Part shown: piece by piece, positions 42,530 through 52,100 of the stretch
Layout: each line of letters opens with the position of its first letter
Numbering within the stretch: position 1 is the first letter of the stretch
NCBI GenBank assembly: GCA_934691625.1
Contig: CAKUTA010000002.1
Span: forward strand, 1-64,000
Reading direction: 5' to 3'
From: an uncultured Bacteroidales bacterium
GTDB taxonomy: Bacteria > Bacteroidota > Bacteroidia > Bacteroidales > UBA932
Length of the DNA: 64,000 nt
Notes under the pieces: generated by a model
Told to the model about the DNA's origin: nothing
Database searches by the model: none
What the model saw: only the letters and a program-made list of their open reading frames with translations
Program-made: the position numbers and the translations under genes

Positions 42530-43231
42530 CTAGAAATCAAATGCTACAAATAGAGATATTCCATGCTGATTTTCATAATAGTAATCGCACAGTAAATCAT
42601 AGCCAAGACCAGCACTTAGACCAAGCTTCGTTTTTCCAAAATATATATGACAGCCAACAGATGGATTAAAATAGAATCCTTCCATTTCGCCTACACTATA
42701 ACCAATTCTTGCCTCAACATATGGGGATACCCGTTTATCCAAAGCCTTATGGAACTCACTCCTTATATGCGCAAAGAAAGGAACATTCACATAATCTTCA
42801 ACAGGATAATTAATTGCGAAACCTCCACCAACATATAAAGATGGCGTAATCTGGCATCCATGCGACGTATAAAATTGGACACTGCTCAAATCCACATTCT
42901 CATTAGGGTAAATCACAGCACCTTCGCCCACAAATCCTCTGTAGCGTGGAGCTGAAATCCATCCGTACTCGTGTCGTTTAGCAGTCGTTTCTTTCGTCTC
43001 CGGCAATTCCTTGGTTATTTTATCCACCTCATCAAATGTGCAGAAGAATGTGCTTCCGTCAGGTGTAACGATTTTCAGGCTCTGGTTCGGCACCTGTTCC
43101 ATGATAAGCCCGCGTATGACACTTCCGTTCTTCAGATATACAACATCCTGATAACTCTGTGCGCCCGATGATATTGCAAAAGAGAGCAAAACGGTAACGG
43201 CGATGGCTGTTTTTCTGATTAGATTATTCAT
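42530..43231 (-). CDS. outer-membrane beta-barrel protein of unknown function
   Basis: 233 residues: signal peptide (about 1-24, ending SSGAQ), then a segment common to many Bacteroidetes exported proteins (DVVYLKNGSVIRGLIMEQVPNQSLKIVTPDGSTF in short form, residues 29-62), a linker, and alternating strands typical of an 8-stranded barrel (YVGGGFAINYP, YVEARIGYSVGEM, LGLSAGLGYDLLCDY) ending GISLFVAFDF with the terminal Phe used by the BAM machinery. A -7-like TATATTTG lies at 43265-43258 without a good -33. Lies between thyA and folA but 305 bp from thyA, so it is probably its own unit. No partner known. Confidence 0.72.
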   Translation of the reverse strand: MNNLIRKTAIAVTVLLSFAISSGAQSYQDVVYLKNGSVIRGLIMEQVPNQSLKIVTPDGSTFFCTFDEVDKITKELPETKETTAKRHEYGWISAPRYRGFVGEGAVIYPNENVDLSSVQFYTSHGCQITPSLYVGGGFAINYPVEDYVNVPFFAHIRSEFHKALDKRVSPYVEARIGYSVGEMEGFYFNPSVGCHIYFGKTKLGLSAGLGYDLLCDYYYENQHGISLFVAFDF

Positions 43232-43535
43232 AGTTGATTTTATAAATAGTTATTGTCCAAATATACTCATAATATTCTGAAACATCTTGATTTTCAATAT
43301 CAAAATCTATGTTTTCAGAAAAATTCCTGAATCTGCTCCGTCAGAATCCAGATATATTGAGATTACCGGACAGAGTTAAGTACACGGATGCCGTCCACAA
43401 TGCGCAGGATGCCTATATATGTCCGTAACATTGTTCAGAAACAGCATGTCACGGACAGCAGCATGCCATCTAGGGTACTCAAGGACGGATCAAGAACTTG
43501 CCCCCCTCTTGCACAGGATGTCAATATCCGAGCCA
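43232..43535 (-). other. intergenic, 304 bp, nothing coding seen
   Basis: Contains the weak -7 of the barrel-protein gene (43258-43265) and an imperfect stem TGTCCGTAAC / GTCACGGACA around 43420-43460 that may end the thyA transcript (no T-run). No gene recognised. Confidence 0.4.
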
Positions 43536-44330
43536 TTACACCGCCACAGGAGCCTTGATGGCTGGCCATGGGTCATAGCCTTCAAGGGTAAAGTCCTCGT
43601 ATCTGAAATCGAAGATACTCTTCACTTCGGGATTCAGCTTCATAACAGGAAGCGGACGCGGCTCACGTGACAGCTGAAGGTCAACCTGCTCAAAATGGTT
43701 AAGATAGATGTGCGTATCACCTGTCGTATGGATGAACTCCCCCGGCTTCAGACCGCAGACCTGCGAAATCATCATTGTCAGAAGCGCATAAGATGCGATA
43801 TTGAACGGAACGCCAAGGAAGGTGTCCGCACTGCGCTGGTACAGCTGGCATGAAAGTTTTCCATCTGCCACATAGAACTGGAACAGGCAGTGGCAAGGCG
43901 GCAATGCCATCTTGTCCACTTCTCCAGGATTCCAGGCCGAGACTACCATCCTCCGTGAATCAGGGTTGTTCTTTATCATATCTATCACCTGGGACAGCTG
44001 GTCAATGCTCCTGCCGTCCGGTGCAGGCCAGCTGCGCCACTGATGCCCATATACAGGCCCTAGATCACCATTCTCATCCGCCCATTCATCCCAGATGGAG
44101 ACACCGTGCTCCTTAAGGTACTTGATATTCGTATCTCCTGCGATGAACCACAAAAGCTCATATATTATGGACTTCAGGTGCACTTTCTTGGTAGTCAGCA
44201 GAGGAAAGCCCTCCGAAAGGTCAAATCTCATCTGATAGCCAAAGATGCTCTGTGTCCCGACACCTGTACGGTCATGTTTTATAACTCCGTCTTTTCTGAT
44301 ATGGCGGAGCAGATCAAGATACTGTTTCAT
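43536..44330 (-). CDS. thyA: thymidylate synthase
   Basis: 264 residues, the standard length of short-form ThyA. Converts dUMP to dTMP with methylene-tetrahydrofolate. Phosphate-binding Arg in RTGVGT (near 21), catalytic Cys146 in [12 protein letters not shown], the [19 protein letters not shown] dUMP-binding stretch (QRSxD), [12 protein letters not shown], and the C-terminal IKAPVAV that closes over the active site. Starts 6 bp after the galM stop codon, so the two genes are transcribed together although unrelated in pathway. folA is 1.2 kb downstream. Confidence 0.97.
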   Translation of the reverse strand: MKQYLDLLRHIRKDGVIKHDRTGVGTQSIFGYQMRFDLSEGFPLLTTKKVHLKSIIYELLWFIAGDTNIKYLKEHGVSIWDEWADENGDLGPVYGHQWRSWPAPDGRSIDQLSQVIDMIKNNPDSRRMVVSAWNPGEVDKMALPPCHCLFQFYVADGKLSCQLYQRSADTFLGVPFNIASYALLTMMISQVCGLKPGEFIHTTGDTHIYLNHFEQVDLQLSREPRPLPVMKLNPEVKSIFDFRYEDFTLEGYDPWPAIKAPVAV

Positions 44331-44336
44331 AAAAAG

Positions 44337-45389
44337 CTACTTTCTTACTGAGAACGCAAATATGATAGCCTGCTCAAACACCTGTCCAGGACGCAGCACC
44401 GTGGACGGGAACTCAGGCTCATTCGGAGAATCAGGATAATGCTGGCACTCTATTGCCACGGCATCATAGTCATGATATGTGTGACCGTTCTTGCCGGCAG
44501 GGCATCCTTCCAGCCAGTTTCCGGTATATATCTGCACACCAGGCTGGGTAGTAAGGACCTCCAGGACACGTCCGCTCTCCGGAGAATAAAGTTCCGCTGC
44601 AGACTGTATCTGTCCAGGCTCAGCACCGTCTATCACATAGCAGTTGTCATACCCCTTTCCATACTTCAATGCCGGGAAATCAGCCTTTATATCACGCCCG
44701 AGAGGCTTCGCATTGACGAAATCCATCGGTGTCCCGGCCACATCTTCCACTGCTCCTAAAGGAATCAATGTTTCATCGGTAGGCAGGTACTCCGAGGCAT
44801 TCAGCTTCAGCTCATGGTTCAAGACAGTTCCTGAGCCCTCCCCATTAAGATTGAAATATGCATGATTCGTAAGGTTCACCACTGTAGGAGCGTCGGTCTC
44901 GGCAGTGAAGGTCAATGCCAGTTCATTCTCTTCCGACCACTCGTAATGGGCAATCACCTTAAGATTTCCAGGATATCCGGCCTCCTCATCGGCAGAGAAG
45001 TACATGAACTCCACCGCATCGCCATTTATTCTGCTGTCCCACACCTGGTTCTGAAATCCGTCAGGACCTCCGTGAAGATGATTGCAGGCATTGTTCACAG
45101 GCAAGGAATATTCTTTTTCATCCAGCACGAAACGGCCCTTCGCAATCCTGTTGGCATATCGTCCAGGACATTTCCCGGCACATGGACCATCTCCGAAATA
45201 TGACATCGGATCATCATAGCCGATGACAACATCAGCAAGTTTCCCATCCTTGTCAGGAACATTGACCGAAACTATCCCGGCACCGATGCTGGAAAGTGAC
45301 ACGGAAGCGCCAGAGGCATTTGTCATTGTATATAGGATAATCTCCTTTCCGTCAGGAGTCTTTCCCCATAATCTGCTTTCAATCTTCAT
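44337..45389 (-). CDS. galM: aldose 1-epimerase (galactose mutarotase)
   Basis: 350 residues. Interconverts alpha and beta anomers of galactose or glucose before galactokinase. Family motifs are intact: CPGRYANRIAKGRF (substrate Arg/Asn), NNACNHLHGGPDGFQNQVW with one catalytic His, VNLTNHAYFNLNGEGSG with the second His, and the general-base Glu in VAIECQHYPDSPNEPEFPSTVLRPGQ. No signal peptide, so cytoplasmic. A terminator (45421-45455) ends the transcript coming from above, so it has its own promoter in the short space 45390-45420, not clearly recognised. thyA follows after 6 bp. galK is at 54.3-55.5 kb. Confidence 0.95.
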   Translation of the reverse strand: MKIESRLWGKTPDGKEIILYTMTNASGASVSLSSIGAGIVSVNVPDKDGKLADVVIGYDDPMSYFGDGPCAGKCPGRYANRIAKGRFVLDEKEYSLPVNNACNHLHGGPDGFQNQVWDSRINGDAVEFMYFSADEEAGYPGNLKVIAHYEWSEENELALTFTAETDAPTVVNLTNHAYFNLNGEGSGTVLNHELKLNASEYLPTDETLIPLGAVEDVAGTPMDFVNAKPLGRDIKADFPALKYGKGYDNCYVIDGAEPGQIQSAAELYSPESGRVLEVLTTQPGVQIYTGNWLEGCPAGKNGHTYHDYDAVAIECQHYPDSPNEPEFPSTVLRPGQVFEQAIIFAFSVRK

Positions 45390-45420
45390 ATCAATATTTT
45401 TTAGTGTTTATCTTATTAAT

Positions 45421-45455
45421 CAAAAAAGGATGGGGCAGAGCTCTCCCCCATCCTT
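45421..45455 (-). terminator. strong terminator upstream of galM
   Basis: Minus strand: AAGGATGGGG (45455-45446) pairs with CCCCATCCTT (45435-45426), 10 bp, then TTTTT. Oriented to stop transcription from the lipoprotein gene at 45.7-46.2 kb. It also ends in a mirror A-run and could work both ways. Confidence 0.88.
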
Positions 45456-45491
45456 CAAATTTATAATTTCTCACCCGCTTACGCAATAGGC

Positions 45492-45672
45492 TTAGAAGCT
45501 GTTTTGAAATTATTTTTTGAAGGTTTGAGAGGAAAAAACTTCAGGTTCGACCGGGGATTTTTTTTTTTGGGGGGGGGAAGATAGCTGTGCCTATCTGACC
45601 TGAAGACTCGGGAAGAAGATGAAGGAATTTTACCTCAAACAACTTTTTAATCATTTCAAAACAACTTCTTAA
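45492..45672. mobile_element. 181-bp palindromic, MITE-like element
   Basis: The left arm (45492-45532, starts TTAGAAGCTGTTTTGAAAT) and the reverse complement of the right arm (45631-45672, starts TTAAGAAGTTGTTTTGAAAT) match over about 40 positions with a few mismatches and a 1-nt shift. A second, inner pairing joins CTTCAGGT (45539-45546) and ACCTGAAG (45598-45605). The centre has T11 then G9 (45558-45577). No coding capacity. The stop codon of the adjacent minus-strand lipoprotein gene lies in the right arm. Related half-copies are at 41819-41846 and 25658-25675. Could instead be a large terminator or RNA structure. Confidence 0.6.
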
Positions 45673-46232
45673 TGCAATGTTTTCAAAATTTCATCAAGTT
45701 CTTTCTCGCTGTTATTTGGGCAATCCATGACAAACTCCATTTCTTTCTTATCTGTTACTTTTTCATATATATCCTGAACCCAGCAGTCTGACCAATCATA
45801 AATATAAGAAAAATGCTCATCATTGAATTCTGTCACTATAAATGTATTATCACATAAAGCAGTGCATTCTCCTTTACGGCTCATCCTGTCCACAACCAGA
45901 TTTCCCGATACGTCCCTGACTATCACATATTCCGGAAGTTCCGGTCTTGTATAAATATTATACCTGTAATATGCTTTCTTCACAGCATTGTCTTTCCACA
46001 GGAAATATACCGAGACTCGCCACGGAAGCATAGCTTCTACTGAAACATTATCTGTTATTTCACCTGTCTTGTCAAGATGAAAATACTTGCTGTCATTCTT
46101 TTTCCACAAGCCGTCAGGCATTGAAGTCACATCAAGACTCTTGAACACGCCAGAATTCTCACCTTCATTGACATTAAAACCATCTATTTTATCAATCTTA
46201 GAGCAAGCGCAAATCATAAAGCAGAAACACAT
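45669..46232 (-). CDS. lipoprotein of unknown function, start disrupted by a homopolymer
   Basis: From the ATG at 46232 the frame gives 187 residues with a stunted signal (MCFCFMICACSK). A TTG at 46238 would add two residues. Immediately upstream a run of eight A (46237-46244, T on the coding strand) breaks the frame: with nine, the reading frame would extend to the ATG at 46261 and give MRTLHYFFLAMCFCFMICAC, a normal lipoprotein signal with lipobox Cys. So the gene is either phase-variable, recently inactivated, or affected by an assembly error. The mature part has FNVNEGENSGVFKSLDV, a WYFxW-rich middle and a Cys-containing acidic C-terminus; no family recognised. Its stop lies in the MITE-like element. 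Confidence 0.6.
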   Translation of the reverse strand: MCFCFMICACSKIDKIDGFNVNEGENSGVFKSLDVTSMPDGLWKKNDSKYFHLDKTGEITDNVSVEAMLPWRVSVYFLWKDNAVKKAYYRYNIYTRPELPEYVIVRDVSGNLVVDRMSRKGECTALCDNTFIVTEFNDEHFSYIYDWSDCWVQDIYEKVTDKKEMEFVMDCPNNSEKELDEILKTLH

Positions 46233-46236
46233 TGCC

Positions 46237-46244
46237 AAAAAAAA
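46237..46244 (-). repeat. A8/T8 homopolymer at a lipoprotein start
   Basis: Eight A on the plus strand. Adding one base fuses the gene below to an upstream ATG (46261) and restores a full signal peptide; see the lipoprotein entry. Confidence 0.7.
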
Positions 46245-46341
46245 TAATGTAGTGTTCTCATACGCATGGTTTTTAGAATGTTATACGGTTCTAATGTAGC
46301 AATATTTTTCCGTTAAGCAACACTACACCCAAGAAAAAAAT

Positions 46342-47325
46342 TTATTTATTGGCCGATAAAGAAGTAAGTTTTTCGAATACCTTGTCCTGCGGGGCATCCT
46401 TCAGGATGACATGCTTCTGGCTGTCCAGAAGGTAGAGGGACGGGATGGCGCGGACATTATAGGTCTGATCAGTGCGGATGATGTAGTTATAGTCGTAGCC
46501 GCATATCCATTCGGACGGATATGCCGATGCGAATGACTTCCACTTGTCGATTTCCTGATCGATATAGACATTGACCACGGCAAGCCTGCCGGACTTCTCC
46601 AATGCCGAAATCTCGGGGCTGGACTCAATCATCTCCGTAATTTCACGGCAGTTAGGGCATCCAGGGTTTGAGAAGAACAGCAATGTATAGTCGGCCTTGA
46701 CGCCATAAAGAGTATGAATCCGCCCGCCGAGATCCTTGAACGATATGTCTGCAGCCTTTGTTCCTATCCGGTTCAATGCGCACATCGACGCATCATAGGC
46801 GTATGCAGGACGCATCGCCTCAGGAGTCAGCTCTGATTTAGAAAGGCCTTCTACATAAGGAAGATAGAATTCCTCGTTACGTACAGGAGAGTTCGGGTCA
46901 TACAAGTATTTCTCCGCAAACTTCGTAATGGTCTCGAATACATTGGAAAACGTATCTCGTTTTTCACATGCCTCCACCGCCGAGAAAAGCCTGGACACAG
47001 ATCGGACTGATTCCGCCACAGGAGCATTCCACAGCAGAGCCGTGTACATCCCGAACTGCTTCTCCACATCCTCTTTCAGTATTCCTTCCACATGCGTAGA
47101 ATCGCATAATCCTGACAATGCCGGTGATAACATTCCGTCCCAGAAATGCTCCAGCGCGTATGACATCCTCTCCACCGGTTCAGATATCATGCCCGGAATT
47201 TTCGTCTCAGGGAAAGGAACTGGCCCCGCAGATCCGGCGTGAACAGAAGAAGTCCTCCTCTGCCCGCACGAGACAGACAGAACCATGGCAGCGGCAACAG
47301 CCAATATATGCATCCTATTCGCCAT
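46342..47325 (-). CDS. thioredoxin-fold lipoprotein with DUF5106-like N-terminal domain
   Basis: 327 residues. Lipobox VLSVSC in the first 20 residues. A helical N-terminal half (about 45-190: MSYALEHFWDGMLS...YLPYVEGLSKSELTPEAMRPAY), characteristic of the DUF5106 group, precedes a thioredoxin-like domain (about 195-327) with YTLLFFSNPGCPNCREITEM (CPNC redox pair) and the cis-Pro segment VRAIPSLYLLD. Likely a periplasm-facing reductant or thiol-disulfide protein. The ATG at 47325 overlaps the end of the Na/Pi cotransporter gene (stop at 47315) by 11 bp, so they form one operon; an upstream in-frame ATG (47352) would place five Arg ahead of the signal and is less likely. Confidence 0.8.
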   Translation of the reverse strand: MANRMHILAVAAAMVLSVSCGQRRTSSVHAGSAGPVPFPETKIPGMISEPVERMSYALEHFWDGMLSPALSGLCDSTHVEGILKEDVEKQFGMYTALLWNAPVAESVRSVSRLFSAVEACEKRDTFSNVFETITKFAEKYLYDPNSPVRNEEFYLPYVEGLSKSELTPEAMRPAYAYDASMCALNRIGTKAADISFKDLGGRIHTLYGVKADYTLLFFSNPGCPNCREITEMIESSPEISALEKSGRLAVVNVYIDQEIDKWKSFASAYPSEWICGYDYNYIIRTDQTYNVRAIPSLYLLDSQKHVILKDAPQDKVFEKLTSLSANK

Positions 47326-49054
47326 TTTCAGCAATCTTCGCCTCCGACACATTGATTATGAAATCGCCGACCTTCTCCAGCTCTGCGACAATATCCATAT
47401 AGAATACTCCGACCTGATAATTATAGTCAGGATTCTCCTCAATATTGATTATATGCTCCTCGCGAAGAGTATTGCGGCACTCATTGATATTATACTCCGC
47501 ATCCTGCGCATTGGTGATATCCTTCAGGCTGGTATAAGCGGCCTTAAGGTTGGCGGTCATAGCCTTGAAAGCATCGTCAACAAGGTCGCACATGCGCCCC
47601 AGACGCTTCAGCTGCTCCACATCGAACGAAAGGCCATGTTCATTCCTGCGCACAAGGATACGTCCTACAGCATCCCCGGAATCCCCGATACTCTCCAGCT
47701 CGCTGATTATTTTGTACATGCCCTTTATACGCCTTGCTGAAGACTCCGATATCTCGCCCTTCGCCACTTCATTGAGATAATCAGCTATCTCATACTCGAT
47801 CCTGTCTGTGATAGCCTCATATTTGACCAGCTTCTCGCGCAGCTGCCCCAGCTTCTCTGGAGAATCCTCGGCAATCGCCTGTCTCATGTATCCGAAATCA
47901 TTGTAGCATATCTCGGCGAAATGAACAATCTCCTGCTCAGCCTCGTCCAGCGAAAGTTCCGCCGTAGAAAGCGGTCCTCCCTGGATGTACTTGAGCCTGA
48001 ACACTTCCTTCTCTGCCTTCTGCGGAATGATCCATGACACGATTTTCTCTATTTGAGGAATGAACCAGATGAGGATCATCGTATTGGTGACATTGAACAA
48101 TGTATGCATCGTGGTCACACTATATAGGAGCGACGATTTTATATTGTCGGCATTGGCAGTATCGGTCAGGTCCGCAGTATTCGGATCCGGAAGTCCGCAG
48201 GAGCTGATTATAAGGCCGATAAGCTTCAGAAACCACGGGAATACGCATAGAACCCACACGACACCGAACACATTGAATACCGTATGGGCCATGGCTGCCC
48301 TCTTGGATGTGGTATTTCCGACCGATGCGGCGACATTCGCAGCTATGGTGGTGCCGATATTCTCGCCAAGAATCATTGCTGCAGCCAGCTTGAAAGGTAT
48401 CACACCCGTAGTTATCAGCAGCATGATGATAGCCATAGTGGCCGCAGAAGACTGGAAGCAGACGGTCAGCACCGTTCCTATCAGGAGGAAAAGAAGGACA
48501 GAAAGGTTAAGAGGTCCGAGATGAAGATTTGTCAATGCCTGCAGACCAGTAAGGTCAATATTGTCCAGAAGTATGCCTGATGTTTCCTTAAGCTTGGCGA
48601 AGCCCACGAAGAACAGCGCGAATCCGATGATTATTTCTCCAAGATCCCTCATCTTCTTGTTCTTCTGGTTCATCATCATAATGAAGCCCAGCGCAATGAG
48701 AGGGAAAGATATGGTGGATATATCGTATGAGAACCCGAAAATCGCCATGATCCAGGACGTTACGGTAGTTCCGATGTTCGCGCCCATGATAACCCCTATG
48801 GCCTGCGCCAATGTAAGAAGTCCAGCATTCACGAAGCTTACGACCATGATTGTCGTGGCAGTGGAAGACTGTATGGCCGCCGTTACTCCGATACCTGTCA
48901 GAAGACGTTTGAAACCATTGGAAGTCATTGATGCAAGGAACGACCGGAGGCCGTCGCCTGCCACTTTCTGAAGCCCGACACTAAGTAGGCTAAGTCCGAA
49001 CAAGAACAAGGTAACTGCGCCTACAAGGGTCAGCAATTGAAACATCATCTGCAT
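47315..49054 (-). CDS. Na/Pi cotransporter (NptA/PhoU-fused family)
   Basis: About 579 residues. N-terminal two Na/Pi-cotransporter repeats with the paired QSSTATTIM and QSSAATMAI signatures and some eight to ten helices (about 1-340), followed by a cytoplasmic PhoU-like helical domain (about 375-570, e.g. ELESIGDSGDAVGRILV and ELEKVGDFIINVSEA). Moves phosphate with sodium. Three in-frame ATGs lie at 49081, 49054 and 49048; 49054 or 49048 opens directly on the first helix. The neighbouring thioredoxin-fold lipoprotein overlaps its 3' end. Divergent from the metallopeptidase-like gene at 49151. The presence of a phosphate importer is notable beside two SusCD loci with phosphoesterases, though not linked to them. 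Confidence 0.9.
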   Translation of the reverse strand: MQMMFQLLTLVGAVTLFLFGLSLLSVGLQKVAGDGLRSFLASMTSNGFKRLLTGIGVTAAIQSSTATTIMVVSFVNAGLLTLAQAIGVIMGANIGTTVTSWIMAIFGFSYDISTISFPLIALGFIMMMNQKNKKMRDLGEIIIGFALFFVGFAKLKETSGILLDNIDLTGLQALTNLHLGPLNLSVLLFLLIGTVLTVCFQSSAATMAIIMLLITTGVIPFKLAAAMILGENIGTTIAANVAASVGNTTSKRAAMAHTVFNVFGVVWVLCVFPWFLKLIGLIISSCGLPDPNTADLTDTANADNIKSSLLYSVTTMHTLFNVTNTMILIWFIPQIEKIVSWIIPQKAEKEVFRLKYIQGGPLSTAELSLDEAEQEIVHFAEICYNDFGYMRQAIAEDSPEKLGQLREKLVKYEAITDRIEYEIADYLNEVAKGEISESSARRIKGMYKIISELESIGDSGDAVGRILVRRNEHGLSFDVEQLKRLGRMCDLVDDAFKAMTANLKAAYTSLKDITNAQDAEYNINECRNTLREEHIINIEENPDYNYQVGVFYMDIVAELEKVGDFIINVSEAKIAENGE

Positions 49055-49150
49055 ATATAGTGCGGCATAGAAGTTTAACAAATCCTCACAAAATTATAAA
49101 AAATAGTTAGATTTGCCCTTGAAGAAGGAAGTTAAATTTGATTTTTGACA

Positions 49151-52100
49151 ATGATTTCGCTACGCCGCAGAATATTGCTTGCCCTGATACCGCTGCTCCC
49201 GGTGCTTTCAACTCCTGCTGAAGCCCAGTTCTCCAGCAACGGAGATGACCCCGGAAAGCTCAGATGGTTCAGGATGGACACACCATCCTACAGGCTCATA
49301 TATCCTGCCGGGCTGGATTCCCTGGCGAAGGTCTATGGCAATGAGTTTGAAAGGTTCCGCCTTTCCGAGAGCATAAGTTCAGGACTGGTGCCAGGCGAAG
49401 GATACAGAAGACGGACACCTGTCATCCTCCATGCATGGCACGGTGTGTCAAACGGAGCTGTCACATGGGCGCCAAAACGCATTGACATATACACCCTTCC
49501 TGACGCATACGACCCGGAGCCTGTGCCATGGGTGAAGTCATTGGCCGTACACGAAAGCCGCCACCTGGCGCAGATGCAGTTCGGATACAAGGGCTGGCTG
49601 CGCCCTCTTACATACATTCTGGGAGACATGGCACCCGGTGCATATTCAGCCATCTGGCCGAGCACCTGGTTTCTGGAGGGCGATGCCGTGGTGGCGGAGA
49701 CAGCATTGACCGAAACCGGCCGCGGCAGGACTGCCGATTTTCTGGACTACTACATGATGGCTTTCGGCAACGGCGACTGGAGGAACTGGTACAGATGGAG
49801 ATACGGCTCATACAGGCATTATACCCCTAATCATTATGCGCTTGGATATATGACCATAGCAGGTGCAAGGTACTGCTTCGATGACCCTCTTTTCACTGAA
49901 AGGTATTTCTCCAGAATTGCATCCAACCCTTTCAGGTTCTTCAACACCCAGAAGAATATGCGTCTCGCTTCAGGCAAGAGTTTCCGCGAATCGTTCAGCA
50001 CCATAATGGGCACATTTCATGACATCTGGGAAGAAGACGCCCGCGCAAGGCAGCCGTTCACCCCTGCGGAACGGGTAGAGAATACCGGAAAATGGTTCGT
50101 GACAACAGACAACAACACCAGCAGTGACGGGCACATCTATTCCATAACTTCAAGTTATGCAGATGCCTCTGCATTGACGGACTATGATATAGCCACGGGC
50201 ACTCTCAAAACCATGCGTCCGTTTTCAGGCAATGCAGACGGACTTGCATTCTCCAACGGAAAGCTCTGGTGGAGCGAATCTGTACCTGATGCAAGATGGT
50301 CGCTGAAAATGACATCAAGGATACGTTCGTATGACATCCACACAGGCAGAACCAGGTCGCTGAATGCCCGCGGACGTTTATTCAACCCCACCCCATCAGA
50401 TGACGGTTCATTGATTGCGGCCGTAAGCTACCCTGTTTCAGGCGGTTCCGCAATAGTCCTTCTCAATGCAGAAAGCGGCGATATGGTCCGCAGCAGGACA
50501 GTTCCGGACAGTCTTCAGGCCGTAGAGACATGTTTCATGGGTGACAGGCTGATATTCAGCACAGTATCCGAAGGAGGCACTGGTCTTTACAGTATAGGGG
50601 CTGACCTCGACGGTGATATTGAATGTATCCTGAAACCTGTAAAGGTCAGCATTCGTAACATGCAGGTCTATGACGGGAGGCTATACTTCACATCCGACAG
50701 GGACGGCACTCATGAGCTTTACAGTATCGGCCTGGACGACGGTTCAGTGAAGCAGCACTCTTCCCTGCAGTACGGAGGTGACGAGTTCTGCTTCATCGGA
50801 CAGGATGTCTATTTCACAATGCTTACAAAGGACGGCAGGCTTCTGCACCGCACGAGCATAAGTTCCATCCCGGGAAAAGAGGTGGATTTCAATGACATAC
50901 ATCACTATAAAGTAGCGGATAAGCTTTCAGAGCAGGAAAAGGCATTCGCAGAACTGAAATGCATCCGTTGGCCGGACTCCTTAAAGTCCTTCAGCACCAC
51001 ATTCTCCCAGCCGGAGCGCTACCGCAAGCCACTGAATATCCTGAGATTCCACTCATGGGCACCTGTATATTTCAACTATGACAAGGTGCGCAGCATGAGC
51101 GGTGACTTCAGCTACGAAACGGCTTCAGCCGGTGCCACGGCATTGTTCCAGAACAGCCTCGGGACGGCATGGGGCTCTATAGGATATTCTTTCCACAGAG
51201 ACCCGTATTCTCATCTCTACACGGATGGAAGCCATAAGTTCCGCCACTCCGCGCATCTGCTGTTCACATACAGCGGTCTTTACCCCGTATTCGAGTTCTC
51301 AGCTGACTTCAATGACAATGCTGCTGTCCAGTACACCAGACAGGAGATAGAGTTCAGAGGAATGACTTCTGAGACAATAGTGGGCATCATTACAGACAAG
51401 CCGTCCTTCTATGGCTCGGCAAAGGTTTACATCCCTCTGAACTTTTCATCAGGCGGATGGTCTCGCGGTCTTATTCCGCAGTTCCGTTACACAGGGTGCA
51501 ATGACCTGTTCGACAAGTCATTGACAAATATCAGCTATGACGGAAACTTCTCGGGGAAGAAAGGTCCTGCGCATTTTACAGGCTACCACAAGGGAAAGAA
51601 TGTCTTTATGCAGACCGTCAACGCTTCTGTACGTGGCTATATCCTGCGCAACGTACCGGAATCAGGCACTTATCCAAGATATGGAGCCGGCGCGGAAGCC
51701 GGATATTCAGCAAGAGTCTTGCTGGACGACGTATATTCATCTTCAGCATACGTGTATGCCTATGGATACCTTCCTGGCCTGTCCCCTGTACAGGGGCTGA
51801 AGATTACAGCCAGATACCAGCATCAGTTCGAGGCTGGAACCAGGCGTGAAAATTCAATCTCAGTGGCTCCGCGCGGGTTTGATAATTCAGGTGCGGAGTA
51901 TTTCATCAGGAATAATTCCGCAAACCATCTGAAAATCACCGCAGACTATGTGATACCGCTATGGTTCGGAGATATTTCGGCACTGTCACCTGTCGCATAC
52001 ATAAAGAATTTCGAGCTGACCCCGCATTTTGACTACATAATGTTCTCATCTTCCCGCGGATGCAGCATGACAAGCGGAGGGCTGCTGAGCGCCGGTGCAT

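Noticed and set aside
45558..45577. T11G9 tract as a phase-variation switch
   Set aside because: It lies between genes in the palindromic element, not within a reading frame or a recognisable promoter spacer; it may simply be a hard-to-sequence run.
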